This document shows positions 1 through 10,799 of a stretch of 64,000 nt of DNA, one piece after another. Under the pieces are notes generated by a model. The model saw only the letters and a program-made list of their open reading frames with translations, searched no databases and had not been told where the DNA came from. The stretch comes from Cycas panzhihuaensis (taxonomy: Eukaryota; Cycadophyta): contig CM041465.1 of the NCBI GenBank assembly GCA_023213395.1, positions 229,779,741-229,843,740 of the forward strand, written 5' to 3'. The translations under genes were made by a program, and so were the position numbers. Each line of letters opens with the position of its first letter. Position 1 is the stretch's first letter.

Positions 1-1184
1 TTGTCAGGATTCTTCTAGTCTGCCACATTGGGTGGAGTACAAGAAGTTATGCTTACCCAACGTGACCCAGGTCTGCATGTAATCTGCTGCCTCTACAACT
101 TTAAAGTCACATACACTGCTTTTTTTTTTCCCGACAGATTTGCAAATACCACTGCATATACTCAGCATGACAAATCAATGAAAACCAAATTGCAGGGTAG
201 CGACACAGTTACACAGTCTACCATGGGTCACAACTACTTTGCCTTTGTTCTCTTCAACATTAAATCCTCTTATCACAAACACCAACCAAATCTATCTTAT
301 CCCCAACAATCGGCCTCAAACTGTATTCACACAGAATAGATTGAGCAAAACAATGTACCGAAAGATGGATTTCTGCCTTTGTCAATCTGTTCTCTGTAAA
401 CCCATGTGGTATGACCTACAATCTCAATGCCATTTACAGGCTATATAGCAGAAAAGGAATTTGGGCCAGAAGATGAAAGCCATGCCCAGAACTGACAGTG
501 GGGCAGCTAACACGTCGACAATGACAACCACAAATTGTGTAACCATGGTAAGCACGCAGATGCAGAGCTTAGTCTCATGGAGACAGACCTCACACGCAAG
601 ACGATTTCATGACAAGGCATGTAAATATAATTCTTTCATGCGAGTGGACAGATCACAGATAGAGATAATAGACTTCACAATGTGATAGTCACTACGTAGG
701 ATCCGATGAAGTAGGTCAAAAATTAGGTTGCACAACTGAACAGATCTGGTGTAACTATGAATCCATTGATGTAAAATAAGGTTTTCCTCCTTTTGTCACA
801 GCAGATTACTGTCATGTAATACTTATGACAGAATTTCCTAGAAACAATAATGCTGAATTTGGTGACTAACTCCCAATTCAACCAACTAATTTGTTAACAA
901 ACTCTAACAGGTTTCAGACCTTTGCAGAATTTCACAGTAGTGCTTTCTTTATGTCATCCGTGGTTTCAGTCATCAATCACAAGTTTCATAACCTTTGCCT
1001 TATAACTAGCTAAGGGAACATCATTACCCAATTCAAATTTCTGTCGTCCTGATACTTTGGCATGCCTTGCATTAAGGATGACCTGGAACTTTGCTTCTCC
1101 ACTTTAGATCTTCCATTTGTCAGCCATCCTAATGGAGTCACCTTCCGTCCTTATCTACACAACAAAGGCCTTGGCAAGCGACCT

Positions 1185-1196
1185 GCTCTGATACCA
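1185..1196 (-). other. primer-binding site, initiator-tRNA-Met type
   Basis: GCTCTGATACCA on the plus strand is the complement of TGGTATCAGAGC, the common plant copia primer site. It directly abuts the LTR at 1197, which fixes both the LTR boundary and the minus orientation. Confidence 0.75.
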
Positions 1197-1557
1197 TGTT
1201 CAAAATAACATGGAAAGCTTTCATCAATCAACACCCAACAATATCAATGGACAAGGACCACAATGAATTTACTTAACATCAACCGATTACATCAGAACAC
1301 CAACTATACTAGGGGCTCTATATGAGTCTCCATGATAACTTGTTTTTCATATACCACCACAACCACTTTTATATAGTAAGTGGGTGGGAGATCACACTAT
1401 AGATCTAATGCATGTGGGACTGTTATCTTTACTCTAACTAATGACATTACACTACTAATTTCACCAATAACGTTATAATGACAAATGACTCTTACCCTCT
1501 AATACTTGAGACTATTGACCCTAAGACTTACACAACATTAAATATTATATTCTAACA
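1197..1557 (-). repeat. LTR (5' LTR of the leftmost minus-strand element)
   Basis: The 361-bp LTR begins TGTTCAAAATAAC and ends TTCTAACA on the plus strand, giving the usual TG...CA ends. On the minus strand CTATATAAAAG at about 1366-1376 is a good TATA box. The partner LTR is outside the window, so divergence and target duplication cannot be read. Confidence 0.7.
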
Positions 1558-1627
1558 GAATTCTCCTTTATACTTGTGTTCATGATAGGATGAGTTGAAG
1601 TACAATACTCATCCCTATTATCTTTTG
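1558..1627 (+). repeat. remnant of a 5' LTR end
   Basis: These bases repeat 2056-2126 with only scattered differences; both begin GAATTCTCCTT and share CCCTATTATCTTTTG. They are the tail of a plus-strand LTR whose upstream part was separated by the element ending at 1557. After about 1627 the match stops abruptly, so the last bases of this LTR and most of the interior have been deleted. Confidence 0.6.
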
Positions 1628-1704
1628 CACTTGGGAAAGAGAAGTTCTAGCGTTTCAGAAGCGGCCTCAGCATTCAACTTAATGTTGTATCCATTCAAGG
1701 GGGG
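1628..1704 (+). other. residual interior with polypurine tract
   Basis: This is all that remains between the two LTR pieces. It ends in TTCAAGGGGGG, a plus-strand polypurine tract abutting the 3' LTR. The preceding codons resemble the usual end of a copia polyprotein running into the tract, but this is too short to prove. Confidence 0.5.
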
Positions 1705-2140
1705 TGTTAGAGCCTTCATTTCCTAAGCATTAAGTCTTGACCATAGTTATTAGTATTTTTGTCACTTTAGGCCTTTATCCTAAAGTGTTCATTTGTTTGA
1801 TTATAAAACTGTCTTTTGTCTTGTAGTGGCTTTTCTCACATGTGCTTGTGAGAAGTCAACTTTGATGGGCTCTATCCTTATCCTTGAAGATAGAAGAGTC
1901 TTAATTAGATTTGTCTCTTAGTGTTGATTAGTGACATGTGGTGAGATCCTGATCGTCCATATTCCTTTATAAGGAGCCCTATTTTCATGTTTTGGCATGT
2001 AGTATTGGAGTTAAAGTTATGTTGGTGTAAGTGTCTCTTGTAGGTGAAGTGTTGAGATGAATTCTCCTTCATACTTGTGTTTATGATAGGTTGAGTTGAA
2101 GTGCAATACTCCTCCCTATTATCTTTTGTGTTGTACTACA
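1705..2140 (+). repeat. 3' LTR of an internally deleted LTR element
   Basis: The 436-bp LTR starts TGTTAGAGCC and ends GTACTACA. A polypurine tract with six G (1694-1704) lies directly upstream. CTTTATAAGG at 1966-1975 is a TATA-like site. Its tail matches 1558-1627, so the two LTRs are now separated by only about 77 bp, which is far too short for gag-pol. Confidence 0.65.
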
Positions 2141-2214
2141 TCTTTTCATTAATCTAAAGTGTATAGTCCTTCATATTTTGATGTCCTATCTAGTTTCTCA
2201 ATAGATTCTGGTGC

Positions 2215-2641
2215 TTATATCTTCTCCGTTTCGTCTTTCATTCTTAACATTAGTTTCTGAGATCTACTTGGATTGATCATTATTACTAGCAGTAATGGAT
2301 CTTCTTGCATATATGCTTTCATATTTTGATCATAATATGGTACATAATCCTCTAGAGATAAGGCTAGGTTTTTGTTGCATTCGGCTATAGGTATTTCATC
2401 CATATTTACCTATTCTTTGAATTTATCAATATTATCTTCAAAAATTGTCTTTATAATATCATCATTGACCTTCCCCATATTAGGAATTGAGTCTTCAACT
2501 AGAGGTATGCCATCCATGGTTCCTTGTTTGTCTACTAACATTTCTTCAAGATTGGATATCTTGTCAATGTGTTTTCCTAGATCCTTGTTATATGAAGTAC
2601 CTTCAACTCCTAGTTTATTGGTAGCTAGTACCTTTAAATAA
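2215..2641 (-). pseudogene. open minus-strand segment of gypsy-1 interior, unassigned
   Basis: Read leftwards from 2641, one minus-strand frame stays open for about 140 codons with a single stop just before the ATG at 2403. The sequence is charged and Lys/Glu/Asp-rich, as in a coiled-coil or linker region. It lies downstream of the gypsy-1 gag relic in the same orientation, so it is probably part of that element between gag and pol, or a further ORF. I see no protease, RT or integrase motif in it and do not assign a function. Confidence 0.35.
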
Positions 2642-2866
2642 ATTTTGCAAGAATAAGGCTGATCTTGGTGCGTATTTGATCTACTTTGTTGAGTAAAGAT
2701 TCATACAAAGTCCATATTGGGATAAATTTTAAGTTGAGTGTGTCAAACTCCATTTCCATGGTGCTAATTCCAATTTCTTTCAATGATTTCCATGCCCAAC
2801 ATTAGCTCAATAATTGAATAGTGTTATCGATCAAACTAGTGGCCACAATGCCCTTATATAAGAGTA

Positions 2867-3907
2867 TTATAGCAAATGGAAATTAACTCCAGAAGCTAGG
2901 GTTGCAAGCAATTTTTGTATATCGAGTTCTAAAGAGTTTTGCCAAGAGGGGGTGTTTGGAGTGAGTGCTTGTGTGCCCCGACTTGTTCTTATGGCGATAG
3001 GAGAGGTGGATCTAAACCTATAGGGCAGATTCTCTGGAGGGCAGGTTGCAACATCAGATGGGTTCTTTTGACGTTGGGCCTTCAACTCTGAAGAATCTTC
3101 AAATTTTTAAATTTGAAGATAGGGTTTTCCATAACCTTTCCATTTTAATTCTTAGATCTCATCTTGCAACTTAAGAAGTAATTGATCTTGGCCCCCTAAC
3201 TGAGCATCAATTTGCTTCTCAAACTCCAACACTAATTCTTGGGCATTCTAAAATAATTTCATAGGATGGGTTATCATGGCAACACGTAATTTTGAATTCA
3301 ATCCATTCAAAAAGTAGTTCCACATGTTATAATCAACCACCTTTTCTCCTTCGGTCATATTTGTTGTTAGAATATTCATTTGATTGATGTAAGTTAACAT
3401 TGACTCCCCTAGCCTTTGTTGAATTTTTGTTAACGACAATTCCACAGCTTCATTACTTCTAAAATTTTGAAATCTTTCCTCAAATTCTTTCCTTATAGTC
3501 TCCCATGTTTTGTTAACAAAATCTAGTTGCTTGTACCATGCCAATGGTACTCCTCGCAATGTACAAGCAAAGTGCCCCTTGATTTCTTCCTCATTTGTTA
3601 TCTTCTTCACGTTTATTTTGTTTTAAAATAAATATATGTGTTCTCCAACATCTATTGCATCATCAAAGATTAGCTTCCCAAATTACTTAGAGTCTGCCAT
3701 TTTTACAAAATTGGGTACAAATCCTCTTGCAAGTTTAGTTACTCTCCCTCCTAGAGGTATCATTCCTTCTACAACTACACTAGGCAGTTTTTCTGTAACA
3801 CCATCTCCCCTAATGTTGTCATTGCCAAATAACAGATTCTAAATTGGCGCCTTAATTGTATGGATTTTTTACACCACAGTACTTATACTACCAGTGGTGT
3901 TACAATC
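2867..3907 (-). pseudogene. Ty3/gypsy gag relic (gypsy-1), main part
   Basis: A minus-strand frame from about 3700 to 2867 encodes a retrotransposon gag capsid domain. The core (3610-3248) contains the pattern ...FACTLRGVPLAWYKQL... then W.TI.KEFEERF and later SMLTYINQMNILT, typical of the plant Ty3/gypsy gag family (Retrotrans_gag). The same frame continues through stops near 3245, 3150 and 3125 to 2867, and upstream through a stop to DAIDVGEHIYLF. The stops show it is dead. The frame is interrupted at 3907 by copia-1; the upstream half resumes at 9083. No zinc knuckle is visible downstream. Confidence 0.7.
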
Positions 3908-4119
3908 TGTTGAGAATTGAATTGAAGAAAATGAATGATCTTCATTGATTCATGAGAGAGGAATGGTCTCACTTATATACAACTGATTTCCGTAACAAAT
4001 CCAGTACATGAGTGACAAGTGTTGCTTTAAGAAAGAAGAGGGACAATGATACATAACTCTCAATTTATATAAAGGTCACCATGGTACAAGACTTAGAATA
4101 AAACATTAATATTCTAAAA
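3908..4119 (-). repeat. copia-1 3' LTR
   Basis: It begins TGTTGAGAATTG and ends ATTCTAAAA, where the terminal CA has mutated to AA. It is followed by the minus-strand polypurine tract (ACCCTCCCTT on the plus strand, 4120-4129). It matches the LTR at 8871-9082 end to end. Confidence 0.9.
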
Positions 4120-4139
4120 CCCTCCCTTAACGTATTATC

Positions 4140-4640
4140 CTTTATTTTTCATCCCAAGCAGATCTTTGAAATACTAAAATTTTTCTCTTGATATTGGTTT
4201 TGTGAAGATATCTGCAACTTATTGATTACTATTGCAGTCTTGTAAGTCTATCTCTTTATTCTAGACCTTTTCTTTGATGAAGTGATGATGAACTTCTATG
4301 TGTTTGGTCCTTGCATGGAAGACAACATTTTTGGTGAGTTTGATAACACTTTGGTTATCACAATAGATTGTAGTTGTTTTCTAATTTTTTTGATTTAGAT
4401 CCTTCAAGAGTTGTCTTAACCAAATTGCTTCATAGGTTGCACTTACTACAACTTTATACTGTACGTTTGTTGAGGACAGAGCTACTGTTGGTTGTTTTTT
4501 ACTACTCCATGATGTTACATTTATTCCAAGATTGAAGCAATAGACTAATGTGGATTTTCTTTCCTGAGGTTCTTTTGCCTAGTCAAAGTCAACGAATCCA
4601 ATTAAGCCTGGTTTGTCTGCTTTGGCATATTGTAGTCCAA
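4140..4640 (-). pseudogene. copia-1 RNase H relic
   Basis: This is the minus-strand continuation of pol after RT. Broken frames retain recognisable copia RNase H pieces, including a decayed version of the TKHIEV.HHFI block near 4265-4310. Several stops and at least one frame change interrupt it. The region ends just before the polypurine tract of copia-1, as expected for the last domain of a copia polyprotein. Confidence 0.65.
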
Positions 4641-5700
4641 GATCTAATGTGCCTTTGATGTATCTTCAGATTCATTTTGCAACATTCTAGTGAAGTCTTT
4701 GGATTGTGCATCAACCTAGAAATGACTCCAACAGAAAAAGATATGTCTAGCCCGGTGGCTGTCAAGTAAATGAGACTTCCAACAAGTTGTCTGAAGAGAG
4801 TTTCATTTACTTTCTGATGGTTGCCTTCATCAGTAATCAGAACACAACCTGTTTCCATGGGTGTAGCACATGGATTACATTCTTCCATATTGAATTTTTT
4901 GAAAAGATTCTTCGCATACTTGGATTGTGAGATAAAGATACCATTTTTTGCTTGCTTAATTTCTATGCCAAGATAATAATGGAATGTAGCCATGTCAGTC
5001 ATTTCAAAATTGCTTTCCATCTATGTTCTTACCCAACTAATGCTTTCTTGATCATTGCCTATAACAATTAAATTATCTATATATACCACAATTATGGTAA
5101 TCAAATTTTTTTGTTTTCTAATATAAAAACTTGGATCAACTTCACATCCACTAAAGCCTTTCTTTTGAAGATGATGATCCAACTTTGCATACCAAACTCA
5201 AGGTGCTTGTTTTAAGCCATACAGGGCCTTTTTTAATCTACAGATCAGATATTCTCCTCCTTTCTTTATGTACCCTAATGGTTGTTCCATATAGACTTAT
5301 TCACTAAGGTCACCATTTAAGAAGGCACTTTTTACATCTAGTTGCACAATTTCCCATCCATATTGAGCTGTCAAAGCTAAAGCTGTACAAGTAGTTATTA
5401 ACTTTGCCACAGGAGAAAACGTTTCTTCATAGTCAATGTTTACAGTTTGAGTATATCATTTTGCCACAAGCCAGGCTTTATACTTTTCAATAATTTCATC
5501 TGACTTTTCTTTTATCTTGTACACCCATTTGCAACCTACAATAGGTTTCCCTTCAGGTGGAGGAACTAATTCCCAGGTATTGTTTTGATTTATGGAGTCC
5601 ATTTCTTTGTCCATGGCTTCTTGCCATTTTGCTTTCTGATAAGCTTCTTCAAAATTCTGAGGCTCGACTAAACAAGCCGATACTTGATGTTTTTAAGACC
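4589..5700 (-). pseudogene. copia-1 reverse transcriptase relic
   Basis: The minus strand encodes a copia RT in several pieces: W.LVPPPEGKPIVGCKWVYKIK, then DYEETFSPVAKL, then [12 protein letters not shown] and [12 protein letters not shown], followed by the 143-residue open piece at 5020-4589 (EMTDMATFHYYLGIEI...). The catalytic YVDD box near 5070-5082 reads YIDN, so the second aspartate is lost through a GAT-to-AAT change. That change alone would be expected to abolish polymerase activity. Several in-frame stops add to this. RT identity is secure. Confidence 0.85.
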
Positions 5701-5969
5701 TAGTTGTGTGCTCAAATACATCTCCTTTTGATTCCTCTACAGATTTTAGATACCATTTAAGTAATCTTCTTTCTGAGATATTCTCCTGTCTTTCTATTTT
5801 AGATAATGTTTCTGATTCTTCTTGAGATTCTATGTCTTTTTTATCCTAAGGAGTTGACACTTCCTCAGTTGTACTGTCATTACTGGTAGATTTTACATTT
5901 TCTTTCAATATTATAACTTTTTAAGAATAAATAGTATCTTTGCTGATTGAAATACTTTCATCAAAGGTT

Positions 5970-6770
5970 ACATCTCTACTTAGATTTTTTTTATTTTTAC
6001 AACAATGTAGCAATAATCTTTTGACTTGGTACTATACCCAACCATAATGCATTCAATGCTATTGTCATCTAATTTTGCTCTTTTTCGAGTTGAAATATGC
6101 ACATAACGAATGCTTCCAAAAGTTCTTAGATGACTTATATCTGGTTTCTTGCCTGTCCATGCTTCTTCTAGAGTAATTTTGTCAAGCACTTTTGTGGGGC
6201 TTTTGTTTATCAGATAAATATAAATATTAACTGCTTCAACCCTATATATATTTGAGGCATACTTTTCTTTTATCATGCATCACATCATCTCTATTACAGT
6301 CATATTTAGTCCTTCAGCTAGCCCATTTGATTGTAGAGTATATGGAGTAGTGATTTGTCTACAAATGCCATGCATTTTACAAAAAATTGAAAATTCATTT
6401 GAAACATATTCTCCATCTCCATCTGTTCTAAGTGTTTTGATCTTGTGTCTGCTTTCTAGCTCTACTTGAGCTTTAAATCTTTTGAAGCAATCAAGAGCTT
6501 CTAATTTACTAAAAAAATACCTAAGTTTTTCTAGCAAAATCATCTATGAATGTGAGAAAATCCCTGGCACCATTAACAAAGTTTGGTGTGATTGGTCCAC
6601 ATATATCACTATGAACCAATTTTAATTTTTCTTTCGTTCTCCACTTACTTTCTTGAAATGACATTTTATGTTGGTTGCCTAGTATGCACCTTTTGTAAAC
6701 AAAGGAGTTTATTGTAAAGTTAGTAGGCAATCCATCAACCATAACAAGACTTTTGAGCATTTTTAACCTA
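5970..6770 (-). pseudogene. copia-1 integrase relic
   Basis: Three overlapping minus-strand pieces (6760-6521, 6543-6280, 6276-5980) give a copia integrase. The first includes VHSDICGPI and FIDDF (first catalytic Asp). The second has TLRTDGDGEYVSNEF (second Asp) and TPYTLQSNGLAEGLN, where NGVAER.NR is usual (catalytic Glu kept). The third has the post-core ITLEEAWTGKKPDISHLRTFG. Two frame changes break the ORF. The domain sits between protease and RT as expected for Ty1/copia. Confidence 0.85.
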
Positions 6771-6982
6771 TCATCTACAATATGCCCATTACAAGAGTGC
6801 TAGATTTCATTATTATTGTTCTGAACAGCAAAAGTTTTTACAGAAAAAAACAACAAGAGTAGAAACTAATTTACAAAGGTTATCAATTTCTATCCCTTCA
6901 ACAATGATCTCACCCCCTTTTTTCATACCACGAACATAACACTTTCCATCTTCATAGAATATTACTTGAAGTTTCTTCTTTC

Positions 6983-7315
6983 TTAATTATGATACAGAAA
7001 GAAGATTTTCTTCAAACCTAGAATGAACAGAACATTGCCAATGTTCTTGACGTCTTGCTTGATTTTAATTACTATGGTTCCTTTACCTTTAATCTTCAGA
7101 GAATAGTTATCACCAAGTTCATCAGTTTTGTTTGTTGAGTATGGGAGTAGAGTTTTGAACCAGTCTTCTCTCCCAGTCATGTGATTTGAGGCTCCAGTGT
7201 CAATGAACCAATCTTTGTTATAACGAACACATGAGACTAAGGCAACAACAAAGGTGGTTTCTTCTTCGTCTTCATCCTTGGGATGTTCATTACTATAAAT
7301 TCCCTCAACACACAT
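6983..7315 (-). pseudogene. copia-1 protease relic
   Basis: This is a 110-codon minus-strand open piece. It contains DWFIDTGASNHMTG near residue 37, the DTGA active site of a retropepsin in the form usual for copia elements. It continues into KGKGTIVIKIKQDVKNIGNVLFILGLKK, the usual protease-to-integrase junction. The active-site triad is intact, but the frame closes before integrase. Confidence 0.8.
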
Positions 7316-7319
7316 TCCT

Positions 7320-8177
7320 TTTGAAATTTCAACACTTTTATAAAAACAATTGCTTGGGAGGTGCCCATACCTACCACAATAATAACAAGAACGGCTTTCT
7401 ACTATTCTACACTTTGTAGCAATATGATTTGTTCTTCCATAATGATACTAAGGTGTCTGTTGACCTTCCTCTACCTAGATTTGCCCTTCCTTTGATGAAT
7501 CTTCCTCTGCCAGTTCTTACGTTTGTTGATATTCCTCTTGTCCCCCTTCCTCATTTGCCAATTTTGAGTCTTGAAAGAAAGGCTTCTTCAACTTTTATTT
7601 CCTCCTCATATCTTCAGATCCGTTGCTCTTGTTGAAGAAGGTGTCTACATAGGATATCAAATGACATGTTACTGGCTTGTCCCCCAACAACAAGCATATT
7701 TACCAGATTGTTAAATGATTTTGGTAAGTGAACAATTTTAGTATCTGATATTGATTCACCTACAAAGGCAAGCTTATCTTTGATTTCTACCAATTTTGTG
7801 ATGAAATCTACAACTTGTTCACCCTCCCGTAAGTGAAGTCAACATAGTTGTTCTCTTAGAATAATGATACAAGCCTCATTTTTCTAACTGTACAGTGATG
7901 AAAGGGCTTTCCAAGCTTCAATTGAGGAGGTGGCTTCACTAATATGAGTCAAGACAGAATCACTTATAGACAGAGTAATTATGGCTAATGCTTGCCTATC
8001 TCTTTCCTCCCAATTAGCCATTTTAACAATATCTCCAATGGCGACTTTCTTTTCCTTTTCAATAATAATATCCCATGCATCTTTTCCAACCAAATGCCTA
8101 TTCATTTTAATTTTCCAAGTAGCATAATTTTGACCTGTTAGCTTATCTAACTCACCCAAAGAGTAAATTGAAGCCAT
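7320..8177 (-). pseudogene. copia-1 gag relic with one zinc knuckle
   Basis: The minus-strand ATG at 8177 opens MASIYSLGELDKLTGQNY, followed by KIKMNRHLVGKDAWDII and NWEERDRQALAIITLSI, the capsid-like N-terminus of plant copia gag (UBN2/gag_pre family). The frame breaks at 7884. Downstream frames carry a single CX2CX4HX4C knuckle, CYYCGRYGHLPSNC, at about 7387-7349. It lies between the 5' LTR and the protease, as gag should. Confidence 0.8.
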
Positions 8178-8870
8178 TTTGCAATAAACTAGAAGAAAAA
8201 AATGTTGACTGCGATTTTTGGTGTCTGTGACAAGCCAAGTTTGTACAAATGTACAGAAAAGTAGATGTGTACAGAAGCCATGGAAAAAAACCCCAAAAGA
8301 TAGATCTTGACTTCATCTACAGAGATCTAAAGTTAGATTTTGAAAAAAAATCCTAGATTAAGAGAAAAAAGGCTTGAAAAGTAGAGGGGCTACTAGGGTT
8401 TAATTCACTCTTTTGCTCATAACTTAAAAAATTTCCAGTGAAATCTTGCAAACTTGCACTTGATAGAAAGTTTGCAATCTGAGAAGATTTTAAGACCACT
8501 TATTGTCTCTAAAATGAAGAAAAATGGAAGAAATCTACTAGAGAAAGTTCAAACATGCGCCTAGGGTTTTTTGCAATTTCCTATTTATTGAGGCAGAATT
8601 TGTGAATGCTGTTTTAGGACAATAAACTCTACTCCTTGAGACGTCTCTGTTGGTAAAATTTCATACGATTCTGAGGACTTTGATTTTTTGACTATATAGG
8701 CCCATACAATTCCGTACAATTATGTACAACTTCATCCTTTCTTCAGATTGTGTTATCTCTCTCCTTTAGATCTTTATCACCTTGCTTCTTGCTTATTTTC
8801 TTAAGCAAATAGTATTTGACACCTCAATTTGGCCTCTCTCTAACTTTCTGTTAGACCTACTCTAATACCA

Positions 8871-9082
8871 TGTCGAGAACTAAATTGAAGAAAATGAATG
8901 ATCTTCATTGATTCATGAGAGAGGAATGGTCTCTCTTATATACAATTGATTTGCATAACAAATCCAGTACATGAGTGACAAGTATTGCTTTAAGACAGAA
9001 GAGGGACAGCGACACATAACCCTCAATTTACATAAAGGTCACTATGGTACAAGACTTGGGATAAAACATTAATATTCTAACA
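8871..9082 (-). repeat. copia-1 5' LTR and adjacent primer site
   Basis: It starts TGTCGAGAACTA and ends ATATTCTAACA. Directly to its left TACTCTAATACCA (8858-8870) is the complement of a slightly mutated iMet primer site. TATATAAG on the minus strand, near 8935-8942, is the likely TATA box. Confidence 0.9.
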
Positions 9083-9760
9083 CAATCACGCACGATTGGT
9101 TGGATTGTCTACTTGGTGTACCAGATAACCTTCTTGTGAATTTATTTTTCCAATATGTGAAGGGATCTTGCTTTGCCTTTTCCTCGTTGTCAGTTATGCT
9201 CTTCAAATATCCACTTGATTCTCCTACCTTGTCTAGGGTTTCTTCCTCTAAATTTTCTCTTTAGATGTTTCTTCCTTTAAAGTATCTTCTTCTTCCTCTT
9301 TTAATGTTTCTTTCTTTATATAAATCTCCACTTGATCTTCTAAATTTTCTTCATTCTTTTCCACATTCCCTTTCTCTTTCTCTAATAATTTCGGCGCTAA
9401 GGATGCAACTTTCGACTAAGCAGGTCAAATTCTCTTGGCCCCCTACATTCCCCATTCTGCTCTATGGGTGTTTGTGGTCCACTTGCCTCAAACTCCTTGA
9501 CATACCTCCCCTTGATCTTGTCTTTCCTTATAGAATTTGCTCTCTTACTCCTTCATATCTTTTGTTCATTAGCCCATCTTATTGCCCTTTGCCTACTAGA
9601 CTCTAGAATTCCCTTGAGCAAAGGTTGTTTGGGTGACTTACCTGCCTTTGAAGGGCTTTTTGGTGGCATTAGAAGACCCCTTGGTTGTTGAAGGCTTAGT
9701 TAGTGCTTGTCATCACAATGACAACCAAGGTTCCCAAGTCTTTGGACATGAGTATAGAAG
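9083..9760 (-). pseudogene. gypsy-1 gag relic, N-terminal part
   Basis: This is the minus-strand continuation of the gypsy-1 gag interrupted by copia-1. The reading is highly charged, with long Lys/Glu runs (a coiled-coil-like KKETLKEEEEDTLKEE segment near 9300), and has several stops. It sits between the primer site at 9795-9807 and the gag core at 3610-3248. The plus-strand open frames in the same interval are T-rich antisense and are not considered real. Confidence 0.5.
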
Positions 9761-9794
9761 AAGACTCCAATTCAATCCCTCCTCAACAAATGTA

Positions 9795-9807
9795 GGCAAC
9801 AGAACCA
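9795..9807 (-). other. gypsy-1 primer-binding site
   Basis: GGCAACAGAACCA on the plus strand is the complement of TGGTTCTGTTGCC. It differs by one base from the primer site of gypsy-2 (TGGTTCCGTTGCC, 35261-35273), which supports the call. It is not the iMet site used by the copia elements here; the priming tRNA is not assigned. Confidence 0.6.
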
Positions 9808-9808
9808 A

Positions 9809-10443
9809 TGTTGACTTGTTCTTTGTCCCCTTGAAGCCCACTTGTCGAAAGAACCCCCTGTCGTATAGTCTACTTGGGGATAATCAACATGTTGGCCACA
9901 TAATCACTATGCCCATCATAATATGCTCCATAAAAACCATAAATATCATCACAACAATATCATATCATTACAGTATCATCATCACATTCCAACAACAATG
10001 CATCCACACATAAGACATAGTTTCCATGTAACTCTTGATTTCGTTAGCAAAATATCACTATATAATGGCGTTTACATCACTGAAGAATGACCACATATGT
10101 TTATAACACCAAGAAAGATGACACTAGATCAAAGAACTTGACTCTCACCCTTGAAAATGTGTCATAGAATTGACTCACTCACTTGGCTCTCACACTAGAG
10201 AGAATGATTTATGATTAAATGACTAGGCTCTCACATCCAAAATGGTGAGAAAATGACCAAAATATGCCAATTTACGTGCCTTTTGGGGAATGGTTGTGAC
10301 TTATGGTCACAACCATTCCTTTTCCCAACATAGTACCTTTTCATCATAATTACACCTAATCATTAATCAATTATTAACATAATAGCCATGCAACAGTACA
10401 AAAACACTTGGAAAGCTGACATCATCTGATTTGGGATGTATCA
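9809..10443 (-). repeat. gypsy-1 5' LTR
   Basis: The 635-bp LTR starts TGTTGACTTG and ends GGGATGTATCA on the plus strand, so it reads TGATACATCCC...CAAGTCAACA on the minus strand. It abuts a primer site (9795-9807). The partner 3' LTR is not in the window. It contains a perfect 14-bp inverted repeat at 10287-10319. Confidence 0.65.
10287..10319. repeat. perfect 14-bp inverted repeat in the gypsy-1 LTR
   Basis: GGAATGGTTGTGAC is followed by the 5-base loop TTATG and the exact reverse complement GTCACAACCATTCC. It would form a strong hairpin in RNA or single-stranded DNA. Its role, if any, is unknown. Confidence 0.8.
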
Positions 10444-10799
10444 CTTGAATCTAGGTACATTTTGTCATGCATTCCTACATGCATTCTCGTACCCGTTCCC
10501 ATTTATAATGCATACTATCATGCATTCCCTTAGAGCATTTCTTTGCTACTTTATTGGATTTTCTCATACTTTTGACTGTACTTGGCATATGTTGGGTATT
10601 CTCATGTATGAATCTCAACTTGCCGAACATTAATTAGCATGTTTTCTACTATTCCAAGCATGTACCATCACAATTTGACCCGAACACTACGCCCTTTATG
10701 GTTTTAGCGTTTTTCTTCTTGTCTTAAACATGGGTTAGTTGCTACAATCTCCTCACTACAATATGCCCTTCATGGGTTGTACATCCTCAACATACTTCA
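10444..10799. other. unassigned spacer right of gypsy-1
   Basis: This is AT-rich sequence between the gypsy-1 LTR and the first recognisable copy of the non-coding LTR element interior. A 65-codon plus-strand ORF at 10436-10633 overlaps the LTR end and resembles nothing I know. I see no gene here. Confidence 0.4.

Larger units (their letters stand above)
1..1557 (-). mobile_element. 5' end of a minus-strand LTR retrotransposon, cut by the window edge
   Basis: The element reads leftwards from its 5' LTR at 1557-1197 into a primer-binding site and then an interior that leaves the window at base 1. The interior (1-1184) shows no gag or pol domain that I recognise. On the minus strand two short stretches look coding-like, at about 1100-969 (some 44 codons, including FELGNDVPLASY) and 120-7 (including DFKVVEAADY), but neither is long enough to name. 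The interior could be the leader of a normal copia element whose gag lies outside the window, or a non-autonomous element. It interrupts the LTR remnant that starts at 1558. The family is inferred only from the primer site. Confidence 0.6.
3908..9082 (-). mobile_element. copia-1: complete but decayed Ty1/copia element
   Basis: The element is 5175 bp long and is bounded by two 212-bp LTRs flanked by a perfect 5-bp target duplication CAATC (3903-3907 and 9083-9087). On the minus strand the order is LTR, primer site, gag, zinc knuckle, protease, integrase, RT, RNase H, polypurine tract, LTR. That order, with integrase before RT, is diagnostic of Ty1/copia. Every domain is recognisable but broken by stops and shifts. 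By eye about 18 of 212 LTR positions differ, mostly transitions, so the insertion is old compared with others in the window. It lies inside the gypsy-1 gag region. Confidence 0.93.

Noticed and set aside
7-1100. Possible phytocyanin-like gene piece on the minus strand
   Set aside because: The peptides FELGNDVPLASY and DFKVVEAADY are vaguely like parts of the phytocyanin fold, but the copper ligands and spacing are not seen; too weak to annotate.
9265-9606. 113-codon plus-strand Leu/Ser/Pro-rich ORF
   Set aside because: It is antisense to the Lys/Glu-rich gag N-terminus of gypsy-1; its T-rich composition explains the hydrophobic product.
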